Assembly: GCA_016714895.1 (NCBI GenBank)
Contig: JADKBV010000004.1
Coordinates: forward strand, 558,001 to 622,000
Source: Saprospiraceae bacterium
GTDB taxonomy: Bacteria; Bacteroidota; Bacteroidia; Chitinophagales; Saprospiraceae
DNA: 64,000 nt
Direction of reading: 5' to 3'
The notes under the pieces are model-generated. The model did no database searches. It was not told the origin of the DNA and was given only the letters and a program-made list of their open reading frames with translations. Each line of letters starts with the position of its first letter. Positions within the stretch are counted from its first letter, which is position 1. Position numbers and translations under genes: made by a program. Positions 44,245 through 53,039 of the stretch are shown in pieces.

Positions 44245-44883
44245 ATGTACATCAAGTCATTTACCTTTAACGATTTTTACGAAAATACCTACCTTCTATA
44301 CGACAACAGTAAGGAATGCGCCATTATAGATCCGGGTTGTATGACGATGGCTGAACAAAAAGAACTTGCCGGTTTTATAGAAGATCATCAATTAAAACCT
44401 GTTTTGTTGATCAATACTCATTGCCATATTGACCATATTTTAGGGAACCTGTATATTTCCAAAAAGTACAATCTGCCTTTGGGATCACATCGCGGCGAAC
44501 AAGTTGTTCTGGATTCAGGTATTCAGGTCTCAGCTATGTATGGGATTCCTTATGATAAATCACCGGATATCACGGTATTTTATGAAGAAAACGATATCAT
44601 TTCTTTTGGAAATACAAAGCTGAAGGTCTTGTTTACTCCGGGACATTCGCCTGCCAGTATATGTTTATACGACGAAGAAAGTAAAAAATTAATCGCCGGA
44701 GATGTCTTATTTGAAGGTAGTATCGGGCGTACCGACCTGCCGGGAGGCAATTATGATACCCTGATTGAAAGTATCAAAACCCGGATTTTTGTCCTTCCGG
44801 ACGACACTAAAGTATTTCCCGGGCATGGACCTTCAACTACAGTCGGACATGAAAAAAGAACCAATCCCTTTTTTAAAGACTAA
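44245..44883 (+). CDS. MBL-fold metallo-hydrolase (glyoxalase II/YcbL-like)
   Basis: 212 residues. Metal site THCHIDH (H59, H61, D63, H64), then TPGHSPASICL, IAGDVLFEGSIGRTDLPGG and the final PGHGPSTTVGHEKRTNPF, all characteristic of the YcbL-type branch of the glyoxalase II family. It probably hydrolyses a thioester such as an S-acyl-glutathione-type substrate, but Bacteroidota often lack glutathione, so the natural substrate is uncertain. It is convergent with prfC; the stop codons overlap by 4 bases. Confidence 0.9.
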   Translation: MYIKSFTFNDFYENTYLLYDNSKECAIIDPGCMTMAEQKELAGFIEDHQLKPVLLINTHCHIDHILGNLYISKKYNLPLGSHRGEQVVLDSGIQVSAMYGIPYDKSPDITVFYEENDIISFGNTKLKVLFTPGHSPASICLYDEESKKLIAGDVLFEGSIGRTDLPGGNYDTLIESIKTRIFVLPDDTKVFPGHGPSTTVGHEKRTNPFFKD

Positions 44884-46460
44884 ATTTCACTGGTGAAGTG
44901 AAATTCAACATCTGGATGATTCTCCTGAGCCATTTTCATTGTCCATGCAGATTCAGCTAAAAACACCAGTTTCCCGTCCGTATCTTTTGCCAGGTCTTTT
45001 TTTCTACGCGAAATAAACTCTTTCAAAGCAAGGGGATCTTTGCATGTCACCCAACAAGCTTTGTAGAGATTGACCGGTTCGTAATTGCAGGAAGCGCCGT
45101 ATTCATTTTTGAGTCGGTGTTGTATAACCTCAAATTGTAATGCGCCAACGGTACCAATAATTTTCCTGCCATTATCTTCTTTAGTAAATAATTGAGCAAC
45201 GCCTTCATCCATAAGCTGGTCCAATCCTTTGGCAAGCTGTTTGGTTTTCATCGGATCCGTATTGTTTACAAACCTGAATTGTTCTGGCGAAAAACTAGGA
45301 ATACCTTTGAAGTGAAGGATTTCTCCTTCTGTCAGGGTATCACCAATCTTAAAATTACCAGAATCATATAGGCCCACAATATCACCCGGGAAAGCTTCAT
45401 CAATGACCGATTTTTTTGAAGCCATAAATGCCGTCGGATTGGGAAATTTCATGTTTTTGCCTTGTCGCACATGAAAATAGTTGGTATTTCTTTCAAAAAC
45501 ACCGGAACAAATTCTTAAAAATGCAATTCTGTCTCTGTGTTTCGGATCCATGTTGGCATGAATTTTAAATACAAAACCCGTAAATTTTTCTTCTTCCGGT
45601 AGAATTTCCCGTTCTTCGGTCTCACGTGGCAACGGGTTCGGTGCAATATCAATAAAACAATCCAACAATTCCCTGACGCCAAAATTATTCACGGCACTAC
45701 CAAAAAACACGGGACATATATTGCCGTTGAGATAATTTTGTCTGTCAAATTCAGGATAAACAGAAGTTATGGTTTCAACTTCTTCCCTTAATTCTGCAGC
45801 TTCCCGTTCACCGATTCTGGCATCGAGAAGTTTGTCTTCCAGGTTTTCAATTTTAACGATACCTTCTTCTTCCTGTTTTCCGTGCGGATTAAATAAAATC
45901 AGATTTTTTTCATAAAGACTATACACGCCCTTAAATCTTTGGCCCATACCGACCGGCCAGCTGAGAGGAGTGACTTTGAGTTTTAATTTACCTTCCACTT
46001 CGTCCAATAAATCAAAAGCATCTTTACCTTCCCTGTCTAATTTGTTGATAAAAACAATGATCGGCGTATTTCGCATCCGACAGACCTCAACGAGTTTTTC
46101 CGTTTGTTCTTCGACACCTTTGGCCACGTCAATGACTACAATGACACTATCAACTGCTGTCAAAGTTCTGTATGTATCTTCCGCAAAGTCTTTGTGGCCC
46201 GGGGTATCCAGAATATTTACCTGTTTATCTCTGTATTCAAAAGCCATAACAGACGTTGCCACCGAAATACCTCTTTGTTTTTCGATTTCCATAAAATCTG
46301 AAGTTGCATGTTTTTTGATTTTATTGGATTTTACAGCCCCTGCTTCCTGAATGGCTCCTCCAAAAAGAAGTAATTTTTCAGTGAGGGTGGTTTTACCTGC
46401 ATCCGGGTGAGAAACAATACCAAAGGTTTTTCTTTTGGCCAATTCGGCTATTCTGTCCAT
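44880..46460 (-). CDS. prfC: Peptide chain release factor 3
   Basis: 526 residues. Translational GTPase with G1 SHPDAGKTTL, G2 region EKQRGISVATSV, G3 DTPGHKDF, G4 NKLDREGKD, then domains II and III (ILHFKGIPSFSPEQFRFVNNTDPMKTKQLAKGLDQLMDEG, GTVGALQFEVIQHRLKNEYG). EKQRGISV and the insertion pattern separate RF3 from EF-G. It promotes recycling of RF1/RF2 after termination. It is monocistronic with a minus-strand -7 match 19 bases upstream. Confidence 0.97.
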   Translation of the reverse strand: MDRIAELAKRKTFGIVSHPDAGKTTLTEKLLLFGGAIQEAGAVKSNKIKKHATSDFMEIEKQRGISVATSVMAFEYRDKQVNILDTPGHKDFAEDTYRTLTAVDSVIVVIDVAKGVEEQTEKLVEVCRMRNTPIIVFINKLDREGKDAFDLLDEVEGKLKLKVTPLSWPVGMGQRFKGVYSLYEKNLILFNPHGKQEEEGIVKIENLEDKLLDARIGEREAAELREEVETITSVYPEFDRQNYLNGNICPVFFGSAVNNFGVRELLDCFIDIAPNPLPRETEEREILPEEEKFTGFVFKIHANMDPKHRDRIAFLRICSGVFERNTNYFHVRQGKNMKFPNPTAFMASKKSVIDEAFPGDIVGLYDSGNFKIGDTLTEGEILHFKGIPSFSPEQFRFVNNTDPMKTKQLAKGLDQLMDEGVAQLFTKEDNGRKIIGTVGALQFEVIQHRLKNEYGASCNYEPVNLYKACWVTCKDPLALKEFISRRKKDLAKDTDGKLVFLAESAWTMKMAQENHPDVEFHFTSEI

Positions 46461-46479
46461 GTTTTTTGAAATAAGGCCG

Positions 46480-46487
46480 CAAAAATA
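46480..46487 (-). promoter_or_regulatory. Candidate -7 element of prfC
   Basis: The minus strand reads TATTTTTG, matching TAnnTTTG, 19 bases before the prfC start. No clear -33 half. Confidence 0.45.
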
Positions 46488-46733
46488 AGGAAAAGGAAGG
46501 GGAAACCGACCATTGCTTCTACTTTTTGTTGCACACAGGCTTATTCCTTAACGAATAACCAATAAAAAGTCAAAAAAAAACGATGTACGTTTTGTCTCTT
46601 AAACGACTTGAAGAAAACAAATCAAAATACAATTCTTCATATCCTGTCAAAATTTCCTCTCCTTTGTGTCAAATTGTCGCAATTTTCCCTTTGGCATAGG
46701 CTTTGTCACTAACTGTGTACAAAAAATAATACC

Positions 46734-48602
46734 ATGACAAAAGGCAATATATCCGTACAGGCGGAAAACATTTTTCCCATTATCAAAAAGTTTTTATACT
46801 CAGATCATGAAATTTTTCTGAGAGAATTGGTTTCCAATGCAGTAGATGCTACCACCAAGGTCAAAACCCTTGCAGCAAGAGGTGAAGTCAAAGGAGATCT
46901 TGGCGATAGCCGCATAGAGGTAAGGATAGATGAAGAAAATAAAACCTTGCACATCATCGACAAAGGTATCGGTATGTCGCAGCATGAAGTCGAAAAATAC
47001 CTGAATCAGGTCGCCTTTTCATCTGCCGAAGAGTTTTTGCAAAATTACAAGGATGACGCAACGATTATTGGTCACTTTGGTCTGGGATTTTATTCTGCAT
47101 TTATGGTTGCTGACAAAGTGGAAGTAATCACCAAATCTTTCAGAGAAGATGAAGCAGCCGTTAAATGGATGTGTGAAGGAAATCCGGAATATTATATCGA
47201 ACCACATGATAAAACGGATCGGGGAACAGAAGTTATACTCTACATAAATGAGGAAAATAAAGATTACCTCACAAAATGGAGAATTGAAGAACTTCTCAAC
47301 AAATATTGTAAATTTTTACCTATAGAAATCAAGTTCGGGACCAAAACCGAAACTTCATTTGAAGGTGAAGGAGATGACAAACAGGAAATAAAAACGGAAA
47401 TTGACAATATCGTCAACAATCCGAGACCAGCGTGGAAAATGAAACCCGCAGACCTGACGGATGAAGATTACAAGTCATTTTATAACGAATTATACCCTTT
47501 CGCTCAGCCACCTCTTTTTTGGATACATCTCAATATCGACTATCCGTTCAACCTCACAGGTATTTTGTATTTTCCTAAGCTGAACAACAATCTGGAAGTT
47601 CAGAAAAACAAAATCCAACTGTACTCGAACCAGGTATTTGTCACAGACGATGTAAAAGAAATTGTTCCGGAATTCCTCACCCTACTACATGGTGTTATAG
47701 ACTCACCGGACATTCCGCTCAATGTATCCAGAAGTTACCTGCAGGCAGACCACAACGTCAAAAAGATCAATACGTACATCACCAAAAAAGTAGCTGAAAA
47801 ACTTCAGTCTCTCTTCGAACAGGACAGAAAAGCTTTCGAAGATAAATGGAAAGAAATCAGCGTTTTTGTCAAATATGGTATGATTTCTGACGAAAAATTT
47901 AACGAAAAAGCCACGGATTTTGCTTTTTTGAAAAATATCGATGGGGAACATTATACCATAAAAGAATATAAAGACAAAATAAAAGACACCCAAACAGACA
48001 AACATAATAAAATCATTTGTTTGTATACTAATGATGTCAAAGGGCATCACAGCTACATCAAGTCTGCCAAAGAATATGGTTATGATATCCTGGAATTTGA
48101 TACCATCATTGACAACCACTTTATGCAACACATTGAGTACAAAGGAATGGAAATGACTTTTGTACGGGTAGACTCTGATACGCCTGACAATCTCGTTCAA
48201 AAGGATGAGAAAAAAGAAAGTGTATTAAGCGAAAAAGAACAGGATAAAGTAAAAACCATTTTTTCTGAAGCGTTAAAGAATCTCAACGGTGGTCAGATTG
48301 AATTGAAGCCATTGTCACCAAATGACCATCCTGTGATGATCACCAAACCTGAGTTTATGCGCAGGATGAAAGAAATGCAGGCTTTGCAGGGAATGGACAT
48401 GAATATGTTTCCCGATGCACACAATGTGGTCATCAATACAAACCACAGCCTGGTTGCTGACAAATTGCTCAAAATGAAAAGTGAAGAAAAAAAGGCAGAT
48501 TTTGCCAATTACCTTCATAATCTCGCTCTTCTCAACCAAAATATGTTGAAAGGAGAAGAACTTTCAGCCTTTATTGAAAAGAGTCTGGAGTTTATCAAAT
48601 AA
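46734..48602 (+). CDS. htpG: Molecular chaperone HtpG (Hsp90)
   Basis: 622 residues. N-terminal GHKL ATPase with ELVSNAVDATTKVKTL, DKGIGMSQHEVEKYL and IGHFGLGFYSAFMVADKVEV; middle domain with LYSNQVFVTDDVKEIVPEFL and GVIDSPDIPLNVSRSYLQ; C-terminal dimerisation domain. All ATPase motifs are intact. It lacks the MEEVD tail of eukaryotic Hsp90, as expected. It follows a 273-base gap that includes a near match to the -7 element (TAGGCTTTG, one base too long). A strong bidirectional terminator follows. Confidence 0.97.
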   Translation: MTKGNISVQAENIFPIIKKFLYSDHEIFLRELVSNAVDATTKVKTLAARGEVKGDLGDSRIEVRIDEENKTLHIIDKGIGMSQHEVEKYLNQVAFSSAEEFLQNYKDDATIIGHFGLGFYSAFMVADKVEVITKSFREDEAAVKWMCEGNPEYYIEPHDKTDRGTEVILYINEENKDYLTKWRIEELLNKYCKFLPIEIKFGTKTETSFEGEGDDKQEIKTEIDNIVNNPRPAWKMKPADLTDEDYKSFYNELYPFAQPPLFWIHLNIDYPFNLTGILYFPKLNNNLEVQKNKIQLYSNQVFVTDDVKEIVPEFLTLLHGVIDSPDIPLNVSRSYLQADHNVKKINTYITKKVAEKLQSLFEQDRKAFEDKWKEISVFVKYGMISDEKFNEKATDFAFLKNIDGEHYTIKEYKDKIKDTQTDKHNKIICLYTNDVKGHHSYIKSAKEYGYDILEFDTIIDNHFMQHIEYKGMEMTFVRVDSDTPDNLVQKDEKKESVLSEKEQDKVKTIFSEALKNLNGGQIELKPLSPNDHPVMITKPEFMRRMKEMQALQGMDMNMFPDAHNVVINTNHSLVADKLLKMKSEEKKADFANYLHNLALLNQNMLKGEELSAFIEKSLEFIK

Positions 48603-48621
48603 ATATTAAAGTCACCGAATA

Positions 48622-48659
48622 AAAAAAGCCCTGACAAGAAATATTGTCGGGGCTTTTTT
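48622..48659. terminator. Bidirectional terminator between htpG and the YqeY operon
   Basis: AAAAAAGCCCTGACAA from 48622 pairs with TTGTCGGGGCTTTTTT ending at 48659, a long stem with one mismatched pair, and gives a T-run on both strands. It serves convergent htpG and the minus-strand operon that ends at 48682. Confidence 0.92.
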
Positions 48660-48681
48660 ATTTTATACGGCGATTGTCTTT

Positions 48682-49128
48682 TTATGAAAGAAGGCTCTTA
48701 ACTGCCGCTGCAATAGCCTTTCCGTCGGCTTTACCTGCAAGTTGTTGAGAAGCCAGACCCATCACTTTACCCATATCTTTTATCCCTGATGCTCCGGTCT
48801 CATTTATGATTGTACCAATGATTTCTCGGAGCTTCTCTTCGCTCAATTGTTCAGGAAGATATCTTTGAATTACTTCAATTTCTTCTACTTCTACCACAGC
48901 CAGATCCTCTCTGTTTTGTTTTCTGTAAATTTCCAAAGAGTCCTGTCTTTGTTTGACAAGTTTTTGAAGAAGTTTGATTTCTTTTTCCTCATTCAATTCT
49001 TCACCGCTTCCATCTGTTTTGGCCAGCAAAATAGCAGCTTTTACCGCACGGATTCCACGTAAAGCGACCTGATCTTTGTTTTTCATGGCCTCTTTAAGGT
49101 CGTTGTTGATTTTTGCTTCTAAACTCAT
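48682..49128 (-). CDS. GatB/YqeY-domain protein
   Basis: 148 residues. The YqeY domain spans the protein: INNDLKEAMKNKDQVALRGIRAVKAAILLAKTDG, EVEEIEVIQRYLPEQLSEEKLREI and DMGKVMGLASQQLAGKADGKAIAAAVKSLL. The domain is related to the C-terminal tRNA-binding part of GatB, but the stand-alone protein has no settled function. The ATG shares one base with the rsmA stop (TAATG), so translation is coupled. It is the last gene of a six-gene minus-strand operon. Confidence 0.93.
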   Translation of the reverse strand: MSLEAKINNDLKEAMKNKDQVALRGIRAVKAAILLAKTDGSGEELNEEKEIKLLQKLVKQRQDSLEIYRKQNREDLAVVEVEEIEVIQRYLPEQLSEEKLREIIGTIINETGASGIKDMGKVMGLASQQLAGKADGKAIAAAVKSLLS

Positions 49129-49907
49129 TATGTCGATTTTAAAAAAGGTTCTAAAGTACGTACAATATATACAAAATCCTGTACAGAAAGTTGTTCAGGT
49201 CTTTTATCAAAATAAATATCTGAAAGAACACTTTCGTCAGTCACCAAAGGCTTCAACGTATTTCTCAGCATTTTCCGACGTTGATTAAAGGTAGCTTTAA
49301 CGATATGCCTGAACAATTTTTCGTTACAACCCAATGTTGTATCTTTTTTTCTGGTTAATCTGATGACCGCGGATTTCACTTTGGGTGGAGGATTAAAATT
49401 TTCAGGTCCGACTTCAAGTATTTTTTCTCCTTCATAAAAGGCTTGAACCAAAACACTTATTACCCCGTACGTTTTACTACCCGGAGGGGCAATCACTCTG
49501 TCAGCTACTTCCTTTTGAAACATTCCGACCATCTCAGGCACCAAATCATGATGATTGACCATTTTTATTAAAATCTGAGAGGAAATATTATATGGAAAAT
49601 TTCCGATTATCCGAAAGCTTTCACCATCAAAAACCTTTTCCATACTGAGCTTCAGAAAGTCAAGGAAAATAATTTTTCCTTCCAGCTGCAGATAGGTTTT
49701 TTGTAAATAATGTACCATATCTTCATCCGCCTCTATCGCTCTGAAGGTAAAATCTTTAGCCAATAGATATTTTGTCAGAAATCCTTTACCGGGACCGATT
49801 TCCAAAACATTTTTATTGTGGTCTAACGATATCAAACTATCAGCTATATGCGAAGCAAAAGTTTCGTTGGTTAAAAAATGTTGTCCGTATGACTTTTTTG
49901 CTTTCAC
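49128..49907 (-). CDS. rsmA: 16S rRNA dimethyladenosine transferase RsmA (KsgA)
   Basis: 259 residues. SAM-binding LEIGPGKGFLTKYLL (about 36-50), GNFPYNISSQIL catalytic motif, and VPEMVGMFQKEVADRVIAPPGSKTYGVISVL, all classic for KsgA. The C-terminal small domain includes FNPPPKVKSAVIRL and FNQRRKMLRNTLK. It dimethylates two adjacent adenines in helix 45 of 16S rRNA, a late ribosome-maturation step. It lies 30 bases behind the OsmC gene and is coupled to the YqeY gene. Confidence 0.97.
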   Translation of the reverse strand: MKAKKSYGQHFLTNETFASHIADSLISLDHNKNVLEIGPGKGFLTKYLLAKDFTFRAIEADEDMVHYLQKTYLQLEGKIIFLDFLKLSMEKVFDGESFRIIGNFPYNISSQILIKMVNHHDLVPEMVGMFQKEVADRVIAPPGSKTYGVISVLVQAFYEGEKILEVGPENFNPPPKVKSAVIRLTRKKDTTLGCNEKLFRHIVKATFNQRRKMLRNTLKPLVTDESVLSDIYFDKRPEQLSVQDFVYIVRTLEPFLKST

Positions 49908-49937
49908 AGGATATATTAAAATGAAAGTGATGCGATA

Positions 49938-50354
49938 TTATAATCCCTCATGCCAGGTGGTAGGGCGAATTTCAAATGTATAGGTTATATCCACGGTTGC
50001 TTTAAGCATAAGTGACACCGAACAGTACTTTTCCATAGAAAGTTCGATGGCTTGTTTTGCCTTTTCTTCTTTGATATCTCCATGCAAAATATAATGTATC
50101 TCTATGGTCTTGAACACTTTAGGTGCTTCTTCCGCTCTCGTTGCCTGTACAGAAACTTCCATTTTTTGAAGGTCCTGTCTCATTTTTTTCAAAATAAGCT
50201 CCACGTCAATCGAACTACAGCCGGCGACAGCCATGAGTACGGCTTCCATTGGTGAAGGAGCTTCCTGATCCCCTGACAATTGCAGGGATTGTCCCCTTTC
50301 ATTCGTTCCTTTATAGTTCATGGAACCGAAGGTTGATTCTAACTTTATCAACAT
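49938..50354 (-). CDS. OsmC-family peroxide/redox protein
   Basis: 138 residues. OsmC fold with PSPMEAVLMAVAGCSSIDVELILKKM, where the cysteine C52 of AGCSS is the expected reactive one, and EKYCSVSLMLKATVDITYTFEI, supplying the second Cys. The family includes thiol-dependent organic peroxidases, though some members lack that activity. The position behind TlpA-like, redoxin and lipoprotein genes and 5 bases from the last of them supports a redox function. Confidence 0.9.
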   Translation of the reverse strand: MLIKLESTFGSMNYKGTNERGQSLQLSGDQEAPSPMEAVLMAVAGCSSIDVELILKKMRQDLQKMEVSVQATRAEEAPKVFKTIEIHYILHGDIKEEKAKQAIELSMEKYCSVSLMLKATVDITYTFEIRPTTWHEGL

Positions 50355-50359
50355 ATCAT

Positions 50360-50839
50360 TTATATTTTTACTGATGCCAACATATTCATGACAGCATCCT
50401 CAGGACATTCGCAGGTGCTTCCTGCCTGAAAAACTATTTCTTTGTTGCCTACTATTTTAATGTGTCTGAAATCGTACATGATTCGATCCTCACCTTGCCA
50501 TTCAAACAAAAAACCATCTTCATAATCTTCCACAATTTTAATAAATGCCGGATTATTCACTATCTGTTCCCGCTGTTGAAACTTAGCCTTTTGGGCAGTT
50601 GAAAAATTTGTTTCACCCATCAGAACCAGCATATTGTATCCTGAATCATTCCGGATGGCTACAGCAGATATTTTGCCATCACTGGTCTTTCTGATGTCGA
50701 CGTCAACAGGTAATAAAAGGGAAACAGGTATTCCGTATTTATGTAGCGTGGTTTTGCCTTTTTCAGAGGAGGTTTTTTCTCCGCAGGACAAAACTAAAAG
50801 GCACATCATTCCGAAAAAAATATGTTTGGACAAGTACAC
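50360..50839 (-). CDS. Lipoprotein of unknown function in a redox operon
   Basis: 159 residues. Signal and lipobox MYLSKHIFFGMMCLLVLSC (Cys 19). The mature part is predominantly beta (YGIPVSLLLPVDVDIRKTSDGKISAVAIRNDSGYNMLVLMG) and contains a C-terminal CEC motif (STCECPEDA). No family was recognised. It is tightly embedded in the redox operon: 2 bases after the redoxin gene and 5 bases before the OsmC gene. Confidence 0.72.
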   Translation of the reverse strand: MYLSKHIFFGMMCLLVLSCGEKTSSEKGKTTLHKYGIPVSLLLPVDVDIRKTSDGKISAVAIRNDSGYNMLVLMGETNFSTAQKAKFQQREQIVNNPAFIKIVEDYEDGFLFEWQGEDRIMYDFRHIKIVGNKEIVFQAGSTCECPEDAVMNMLASVKI

Positions 50840-50841
50840 GA

Positions 50842-51435
50842 TTATTTTTTAGTTTTAATAGAACAACCAATTGCTTTTGTCGTTTCAGGGTTTGGTTTTA
50901 AACCCTTCTCAAGAGCTTCTATGGCATTTTCAAGATATTTTTCAGTGACGGCACTTGCATCCTGTGCGTTATCATCCAACGCGCCGATATATTTTACGAC
51001 TCTTTTATTGTCTAATAAAAAAACATGCGGCGTTTTTGTGGCTCCGTATTGTGGATAAACTTTTTGACCTTCGTCAAAAAGATATGGAAAAACAAAACCT
51101 TTTTCTTTGGCTCTTTCTATCATTAGTTCATAACTATCTTTCGGTTGAACTTCCGGATCATTGGGATTAATCGCCAATAGAACATATCCTTTTTTGGTGT
51201 AGTTTTTTGCAAGATCATTTATTCTGTCTTCATACATGACTGCATAAGGACAATGATTGCAAGTAAAAACCACGATAAAACCTTTGGCGTCTTTGTAATC
51301 TGCCATGCTGACCTTTTTGCCATCCACTCCTTTCAAAGAAAAATCTGTAGCTGTGTCGCCAATCTGATATCCGGTCGTTGTGGTTGGCTGACCCTGTAGT
51401 GCCCACAAAAAAGAAAAAATAAATAAAATTGTCAT
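50842..51435 (-). CDS. Exported thioredoxin-fold redoxin (AhpC/TSA-like)
   Basis: 197 residues with an N-terminal signal-like segment (MTILFIFSFLWALQGQP). The fold is thioredoxin-like: GDTATDFSLKGVDGKKVSMADYKDAKGFIVVFTCNHCPYAVMYEDRI with the CxxC-like C59-N-H-C62, then LLAINPNDPEVQPKDSYELM and the TKTPHVFLLDNKRVVKYIGALDDN cis-proline region. This is the family often named after its CPYA motif, of unclear substrate. It probably acts in the periplasm. Four bases behind the TlpA-like gene. Confidence 0.9.
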   Translation of the reverse strand: MTILFIFSFLWALQGQPTTTTGYQIGDTATDFSLKGVDGKKVSMADYKDAKGFIVVFTCNHCPYAVMYEDRINDLAKNYTKKGYVLLAINPNDPEVQPKDSYELMIERAKEKGFVFPYLFDEGQKVYPQYGATKTPHVFLLDNKRVVKYIGALDDNAQDASAVTEKYLENAIEALEKGLKPNPETTKAIGCSIKTKK

Positions 51436-51439
51436 GATA

Positions 51440-51916
51440 TTATTGTTTTAAAAATGTTAACCACGTGTTTTGCAATTCTTCAAAAGACTCAAACTGTTTT
51501 TCATGAAACGTTCTTCTGTTTTCGGAAACAAACAAGGTTGCCGGAATGCTTCCGGACCACGTTGAATCGATTTTGTCAATCCAGTCATTATATTTATTAT
51601 CCGTAAATTGTATCACATGTTCTTCAGGAAGATGTTTTGCAACAAAAATCTTTAATTTTTCACTGTCTTTTTTTGAATCCAGGCTTATAAAAACAACTTT
51701 TGTTTTTTCATTCCCGGATTTTTTTGAAAAATCCACAAAATGTGGCAATTCCTCCACACAGGGTTTACACCACGTTGCCCAGAAATTAAAAATATATTGT
51801 GTGTCATTATTTGTCTTTAGCAGTACCTTTTCAAATTGGCTATACTTTTCGTAAAGCGGTATCTGTGCATTCAGTCCAAATGAAATTAAAAATAAAAAGA
51901 GCAGCAAACCCTTCAT
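51440..51916 (-). CDS. TlpA/ResA-like periplasmic thioredoxin
   Basis: 158 residues. Signal peptide (MKGLLLFLFLISFGLNA), thioredoxin fold with the active site FWATWCKPCVEELPHF (C50 and C53), followed by VVFISLDSKKD and GSIPATLFVS with the cis-proline. Proteins of this type keep periplasmic cysteines reduced, for example during cytochrome c maturation. It is the first gene of the six-gene minus-strand operon, preceded by 145 bases without a clear promoter. Confidence 0.92.
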   Translation of the reverse strand: MKGLLLFLFLISFGLNAQIPLYEKYSQFEKVLLKTNNDTQYIFNFWATWCKPCVEELPHFVDFSKKSGNEKTKVVFISLDSKKDSEKLKIFVAKHLPEEHVIQFTDNKYNDWIDKIDSTWSGSIPATLFVSENRRTFHEKQFESFEELQNTWLTFLKQ

Positions 51917-52061
51917 GATGATGTACTATTAATTGCCAGACATTATAACAACGGAATAAACCTTATGTTGTATTTCATTTCTCTTTCACACACCTGTGAA
52001 GAGTACCTACGCATGTAGTTTTTTATTTTAAATACTATGAAAAGTCATACGCTAAGAGGGA

Positions 52062-52937
52062 TTATTCGACCCATAGGGGATTATAAGTCAGGATTTTATG
52101 ATAATTTATGGACATGTTTTTTGAAAATCCCAGGGTATAACCGCCGCCGCCGGCACCACATAATTTACATACCATTTCGTTGTTTTCCAAACTGTCTTTC
52201 CATATATCCAGGTGCGCTTCAGGTATAAATTCTCTGAAATATTCAAACTGCAGCTTACTGATGTTTTTGATGTTTTCCCAAAAAAGAGAATTGTCTCCGT
52301 CCAATAATGATTCAATTGCCATCTGATTGATCCGGGCCAAAAGGTCAACAGCATTTGAAAATTCCGTTGAGTCTGCAATTTTTTTGCGAAAATGTTCTAC
52401 CCAAAATTCCGTATTTCTCGACTGGAAAGAGTCCAATAAAAAAATCTGAACATTCATAAACGGAGGAAGGTTAACTTTACTGATTGTATCAATGTTTTCC
52501 ATATAAACCGCCTCTCTCAGATAAGAAACCAAAGGGTCGATACCTGAACTTTTGCCGTGATAATAATTTTCCATTGAAGAAAAAAGCAATCTCAACTTTT
52601 CAAGGTTATAATTCGTTGTAAAGGCATATTTTTCATAAACAGCTGCTATCAGAGCTCCGCTGCTACCTAAACCATAACCGGATGGTATTTCAGAGTAAAA
52701 AAGCCAACCTTCTCTAACATCTTTATCAAAAGCTTCTACGTCCAATATACTGTCAAAACCATTTTCTTTGAAATAACGAATCAATTCCGGCAGTCTGCTA
52801 CATGGTTTGTCTTCTTTTTTCCAATACCCGGACTTACCAAAAAAAGGAATAGCCAAAGCCGGAGCACCTCTTGTGACCGTGTATTCACCTAAAAGAAGGA
52901 TTTTTGAAGGATATGCTTTTAAAGTTGTCAAAGGCAT
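52062..52937 (-). CDS. Mevalonate kinase-like GHMP kinase
   Basis: 291 residues. Motif I PSKILLLGEYTVTRGAPALAIPFF, the ATP loop PSGYGLGSSGALIAAVYE (about 84-101), YYHGKSSGIDPLVSYL, which corresponds to the mevalonate-kinase HGxPSGID motif, and motif 3 KLCGAGGGGYTLGF. It probably phosphorylates mevalonate in the mevalonate route to isopentenyl diphosphate, as in some Bacteroidota. HMG-CoA synthase, reductase and diphosphomevalonate decarboxylase are not in the window, so the pathway is inferred. Downstream genes start after 145 bases and are likely a separate unit. Confidence 0.82.
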   Translation of the reverse strand: MPLTTLKAYPSKILLLGEYTVTRGAPALAIPFFGKSGYWKKEDKPCSRLPELIRYFKENGFDSILDVEAFDKDVREGWLFYSEIPSGYGLGSSGALIAAVYEKYAFTTNYNLEKLRLLFSSMENYYHGKSSGIDPLVSYLREAVYMENIDTISKVNLPPFMNVQIFLLDSFQSRNTEFWVEHFRKKIADSTEFSNAVDLLARINQMAIESLLDGDNSLFWENIKNISKLQFEYFREFIPEAHLDIWKDSLENNEMVCKLCGAGGGGYTLGFSKNMSINYHKILTYNPLWVE

Positions 52938-52979
52938 TTAATTGTTCAGATTATTAACCTACTTTTCAAACAAATGTTT

Positions 52980-52987
52980 TATTTTTG
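52980..52987 (+). promoter_or_regulatory. Candidate -7 element for the small membrane gene
   Basis: TATTTTTG matches TAnnTTTG, 52 bases before the ATG at 53040. The -33 half is not clear. Confidence 0.4.
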
Positions 52988-53039
52988 CCTTTTCATTGAT
53001 AAAAGCAAATAACCTTTTATCTTAAAATCATAAGAAAAC

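Noticed and set aside
44138..44329. Short plus-strand open frame before the MBL hydrolase
   Set aside because: It overlaps the real hydrolase start in another frame and has no conserved pattern.
46695..46703. TAGGCTTTG upstream of htpG as a -7 element
   Set aside because: Three instead of two bases lie between TA and TTTG, so it does not meet the consensus used for the other promoters.
47703..48200. 165-codon open frame opposite htpG
   Set aside because: Fully inside the conserved Hsp90 gene on the opposite strand with low-complexity hydrophobic content.
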